From assembly GCA_028278335.1 (NCBI GenBank), contig JANQEN010000203.1, positions 222,868 through 286,867 on the forward strand: 64,000 bases of DNA. Direction: 5' to 3'. Every line of letters starts with the position of its first letter. Position 1 is the stretch's first letter. Below are positions 61,221 to 64,000 of this stretch, piece after piece. Source of the DNA: Chitinivibrionales bacterium. GTDB taxonomy: Bacteria > Fibrobacterota > Chitinivibrionia > Chitinivibrionales > JANQEN01. The notes below the pieces were generated by a model. That model was not told the origin of the DNA and made no database searches. It worked only from the letters and a program-made list of their open reading frames with translations. A program made the translations under genes and the position numbers.

Positions 61221-63842
61221 ATGAAAACTGGCAATAATCAAGCTCCAGTTATACGATTACGCCTTGATGTTATCGTTACCACCATATTTATTATCCTTTG
61301 CGGTTTAGTTCAAGCGAAAAATCAATTCCAAAAATCAAATAGAGAATCAGTTACATTTAACTTGGATTGGAAATACAAAAAGGGTGATGCCTCTGGTGCT
61401 GAAAATCCCTCCTTTAATGATGCCTCCTGGGAGGACGTGGTTATTCCTCACAGCACAAAATGGGTAACCCCCGAAGATTTAGAAGCGTACATTGGCATTA
61501 GTTGGTATAGAAAACAATTTGCCCTGGATGAAAAATATCAGGGAAAGAAGATCTTTATTGAATTTGAAGCAGCTATGCAATTTGCAGAGGTATGGATCAA
61601 CGGCACAAAGAAGATCGCCCATGAAGGGGGATACATGGGATTCACCATAGACATCACTGACAATGTCAGTTTTAGCAGCACGAAAAATGTTGTTGCAGTG
61701 AAAGTAAACAGCATTCATAATGAAAAATGGGCCCCTGGAAGAGACAAGGTTGATTTCAATTATCATGGTGGTCTCTACCGGGATGTCAATTGTTATGTAA
61801 CTGATAAGCTGCATATAACCGATGCTCTATTTGCGAATAAAGTTGCCGGTGGTGGCATTTTTATTACCTATCCATCAGTGAGCAGCAGTTCAGCAACAGT
61901 CAATGTAAAGACTCATGTTGTGAATGGATACACTGCTTCAAAAAACTGCAAATTGGTATCAGAAATTGTTGACGCACAGGGAAGTGTTGTACAATCTGCC
62001 ACCAAGGATAAATCGATTGAGGCTGGCAAGGATCACACATTCAATCAAAACCTTGTTGTTTCTAATCCCAAGCTCTGGCACCCGCACAGTCCCAACCTCT
62101 ACACCCTACGTACTAAGGTAAAGGATGGCAATACACTAGTTGACCATTACAATACTCGCATCGGCATCAGAAGTATCAAGTGGACCCATAGCAATGGAGT
62201 TCTCATTAATGGCAAGAGCTTTAAAGCTTATGGTGGCAATGTACACCAAGACATTTACGGATTGGGAAATGCCATACCAAAAAAGGCAATATACTACGAC
62301 CTGAAACGCTTTAGAGAATCGGGAATGGATTTTGTTCGGGCAGCCCACTATCCCCATAGTTCAGCCTTTTACGATGCCTGCGATGAATTGGGTATTCTGG
62401 TGATGAATGCCATTACTGGCTGGCAGTTTTTTAAAAACACAGCGGCCTTTAAAAACAACTCCTATAAGGAGATTCGGGAGATGATCCGTAGAGACCGCAA
62501 CCATGCTTCTGTGGTACTTTGGGAGACCAGCTTAAACGAGTCTCGCTTTAACAAACAGTGGGCTGACAATGCACACAAGTATGGTCATGAAGAGTATCCT
62601 GGTGATCAAATGTTTACCTGTGGTTGGAGCTCAAACTTTAGCAGTACCCCAACGAAGGTGGTCTTTGATGTGATGATTGGTGCATCGCAACACAATATTC
62701 GGGACAATCAGACAACCCAGCCGGTCATGGTCTGCGAGTACGGTCATTGGGATTATGGGGGACACAGCTCCACCAGTAACGTAGCTCGTGAAGCAGCTGA
62801 TGCTCCATTGCTTGTCCAATGCGACAATCATCAGGATGGTCACAATAAGAATCGAGCGCTCAAATGGTATGCTGCAGATGCAGTTTGGGAATATAGCGAC
62901 CACTCAGGTAAAAACCCTGTTTGTGGTGTCATTGACTATTACCGCATCCCAAAATTCTCCTACTACTTTTACCAAAGTCAACGGGATCCTAATTTTGTTT
63001 CACCAACATTTAACTCCGGACCTATGATATACATCGCCAACCGCTGGACCACCTCCTCCCCTACTAAGGTGCGCGTCTTTAGCAACTGTAACCGAGTTTC
63101 ACTCTATCTCAATGGAAGCCTTATAGAAACACGGCAACCAGATACAGGCCCCACTTGTGGCTCACTTTTACATCCACCCTTTACCTTTTCCCTAAGCTCC
63201 TTTACAGCAGGAGAGCTGAAAGCTGTCGGCCTTATTGGTGGACAGGAGAAAGCGACTCATATTCGAAAAACTCCTCAGGTAAAGGTAGCATTAAAACTAC
63301 GTGCAGAAAATGACACACTCCTGGCAGATGGCTCTGATGCCCGTTTAGTCTGGGTCGATGTGGTAGATGCCAATGGAACCGTGGTACCAACCGATAATAG
63401 TTCTGTTTCACTGAGCATCAGTGGACCAGGCACAATTCTGGGCCCTAATACCATTTCCATGAAGGGTGGACAATTAGCCACCTGGATCCGATCAAAGACA
63501 ACCATGGGCACAATAACACTTACAGCCCGCTCCTCTCAACTTACTACTGCGACACTCAACCTATATGCTGGTGTAGCAACATCAATCAAATTTGTTAAAC
63601 CAGTTGTACCATCTGCACCAATCTCAACCTTGGTAATTCCAATGTTTGGCACTAGCATCAAATTACCACATCAACTTAAGGGGAAAATGAAAACAATCAG
63701 GCTGTATACCTTGGCGGGAAGATTGGTGTACACCACCAGTACAAAAACCAATAACATTACAATTCAAAAACAGATGCCGCTCTCCTCTGCTATTTATGTG
63801 GCAAAGATTGAACTACTTCAAAAGAAAAAGCTTACCCAATAA
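61221..63842 (+). CDS. Secreted GH2 glycoside hydrolase C with sorting tail
   Basis: It shares the whole architecture of GH2 B: signal peptide (~15-34), LDWKYKKGDASGAENPSFND, IEFEAAMQFAEVWINGTKK, ITDALFANKVAGGGIFITYP (nearly identical to GH2 B). The predicted acid/base is E440 (SLNESR) and the nucleophile E506 (VCEYGHWDYGG). An invasin-like beta domain (LLADGSDARLVWVDVVD) and a sorting tail (MKTIRLYTLAGRLVYTT ... SSAIYVAKIELL) follow. Ribosome site GGAGGACAG. It is alone on its strand up to the window edge except for the repeat copy. Confidence 0.9.
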   Translation: MKTGNNQAPVIRLRLDVIVTTIFIILCGLVQAKNQFQKSNRESVTFNLDWKYKKGDASGAENPSFNDASWEDVVIPHSTKWVTPEDLEAYIGISWYRKQFALDEKYQGKKIFIEFEAAMQFAEVWINGTKKIAHEGGYMGFTIDITDNVSFSSTKNVVAVKVNSIHNEKWAPGRDKVDFNYHGGLYRDVNCYVTDKLHITDALFANKVAGGGIFITYPSVSSSSATVNVKTHVVNGYTASKNCKLVSEIVDAQGSVVQSATKDKSIEAGKDHTFNQNLVVSNPKLWHPHSPNLYTLRTKVKDGNTLVDHYNTRIGIRSIKWTHSNGVLINGKSFKAYGGNVHQDIYGLGNAIPKKAIYYDLKRFRESGMDFVRAAHYPHSSAFYDACDELGILVMNAITGWQFFKNTAAFKNNSYKEIREMIRRDRNHASVVLWETSLNESRFNKQWADNAHKYGHEEYPGDQMFTCGWSSNFSSTPTKVVFDVMIGASQHNIRDNQTTQPVMVCEYGHWDYGGHSSTSNVAREAADAPLLVQCDNHQDGHNKNRALKWYAADAVWEYSDHSGKNPVCGVIDYYRIPKFSYYFYQSQRDPNFVSPTFNSGPMIYIANRWTTSSPTKVRVFSNCNRVSLYLNGSLIETRQPDTGPTCGSLLHPPFTFSLSSFTAGELKAVGLIGGQEKATHIRKTPQVKVALKLRAENDTLLADGSDARLVWVDVVDANGTVVPTDNSSVSLSISGPGTILGPNTISMKGGQLATWIRSKTTMGTITLTARSSQLTTATLNLYAGVATSIKFVKPVVPSAPISTLVIPMFGTSIKLPHQLKGKMKTIRLYTLAGRLVYTTSTKTNNITIQKQMPLSSAIYVAKIELLQKKKLTQ

Positions 63843-63871
63843 CCGATTGCTCAGCATATCATTTTTATAAT

Positions 63872-64000
63872 CCCAGATTATGCAGTAGGAGTAGATGCAG
63901 AAGTGCAAGATTATTATTTAGTAAGACTTGAAGGTTTTGAAGGACATATCTACAAGGTGATATGGCCGAAAAGTCTGAAAGTCTTAATGGGCATAGGATT
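63872..64000 (+). repeat. Dispersed 129-bp repeat, copy 2 (truncated coding remnant)
   Basis: It matches the reverse complement of 11494-11622 at 122 of 129 positions. In frame it reads PDYAVGVDAEVQDYYLVRLE then GHIYKVIWPKSLKVLMGIG. It is in frame with the GH2 C stop and has no start codon of its own before the shared part, so it looks like a fragment of the gene family seen at 11451-11654. It continues beyond the window. Confidence 0.75.

Noticed and set aside
19862..63842. Prophage, conjugative element or defence island
   Set aside because: No integrase, capsid, relaxase, restriction or CRISPR-associated gene was recognised; all genes in the span fit glycan use or the cell envelope.

Overview
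The window is AT-rich bacterial DNA, densely coded on both strands, with no rRNA, tRNA, CRISPR array or recognisable transposase. About fourteen predicted exported enzymes end in a short beta-rich tail of the type IX secretion sorting kind: a hydrophobic strand, a conserved LxGR or MxGR-like turn, then GxYxxxI/V near the C-terminus. With outer-membrane barrel proteins present and no SusC/SusD pair, this suggests a Gram-negative FCB-group organism outside classical Bacteroidota, most likely Fibrobacterota (Chitinivibrionia-like). The taxonomic call is inference.

Left third (1-19532): household and regulatory genes. These are an SLBB-FecR-LCP fusion, dTDP-4-dehydrorhamnose reductase, a solute-binding-like lipoprotein, a radical SAM protein, a CNT nucleoside transporter, a sigma-54 response regulator, two divergent CheW-like proteins, a stand-alone histidine-kinase DHp domain, a dicarboxylate/glutamate symporter, a secreted M14 carboxypeptidase, a PspC protein, a beta-helix/barrel protein, a histone-H1-like Lys/Ala repeat protein and a DUF2235 hydrolase.

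Right two thirds (19685-63842): one large catabolic island for a sulfated beta-galactan-like glycan. It holds three GH2 enzymes, one GH35 enzyme, seven sulfatases, one anaerobic sulfatase-maturating enzyme (anSME), a PhoD-type phosphatase, a metallophosphoesterase-LamG protein, an FAD-dependent oxidoreductase, a barrel protein that may be the uptake porin, a sodium/sugar symporter, aldose 1-epimerase, galactokinase and a LacI-family regulator. Eight LacI-type palindromes centred on ACGT sit upstream of nearly every transcription unit of the island, including lacI itself, so it looks like one regulon.

The island is laid out as: (i) plus-strand GH2, porin, GH35, symporter, epimerase, galactokinase; (ii) convergent lacI; (iii) divergent sulfatases, the right arm carrying the LamG phosphoesterase; (iv) a second divergent pair of sulfatase arms, the left one ending in an ankyrin lipoprotein and the right one carrying anSME, another sulfatase and a GT-C-like membrane protein; (v) a minus-strand operon GH2, FAD oxidoreductase, PhoD, two sulfatases; (vi) a divergent third GH2. 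The inferred flow is desulfation and possibly dephosphorylation or oxidation outside the inner membrane, exo-cleavage of beta-galactosides, porin and symporter uptake, then mutarotation and phosphorylation of galactose. No endo-acting galactanase, GalT or GalE lies in the window.

A 129-bp sequence near the left copy at 11494-11622 recurs inverted at the right edge (63872-64000), and a nested inverted repeat lies at 10878-11011.
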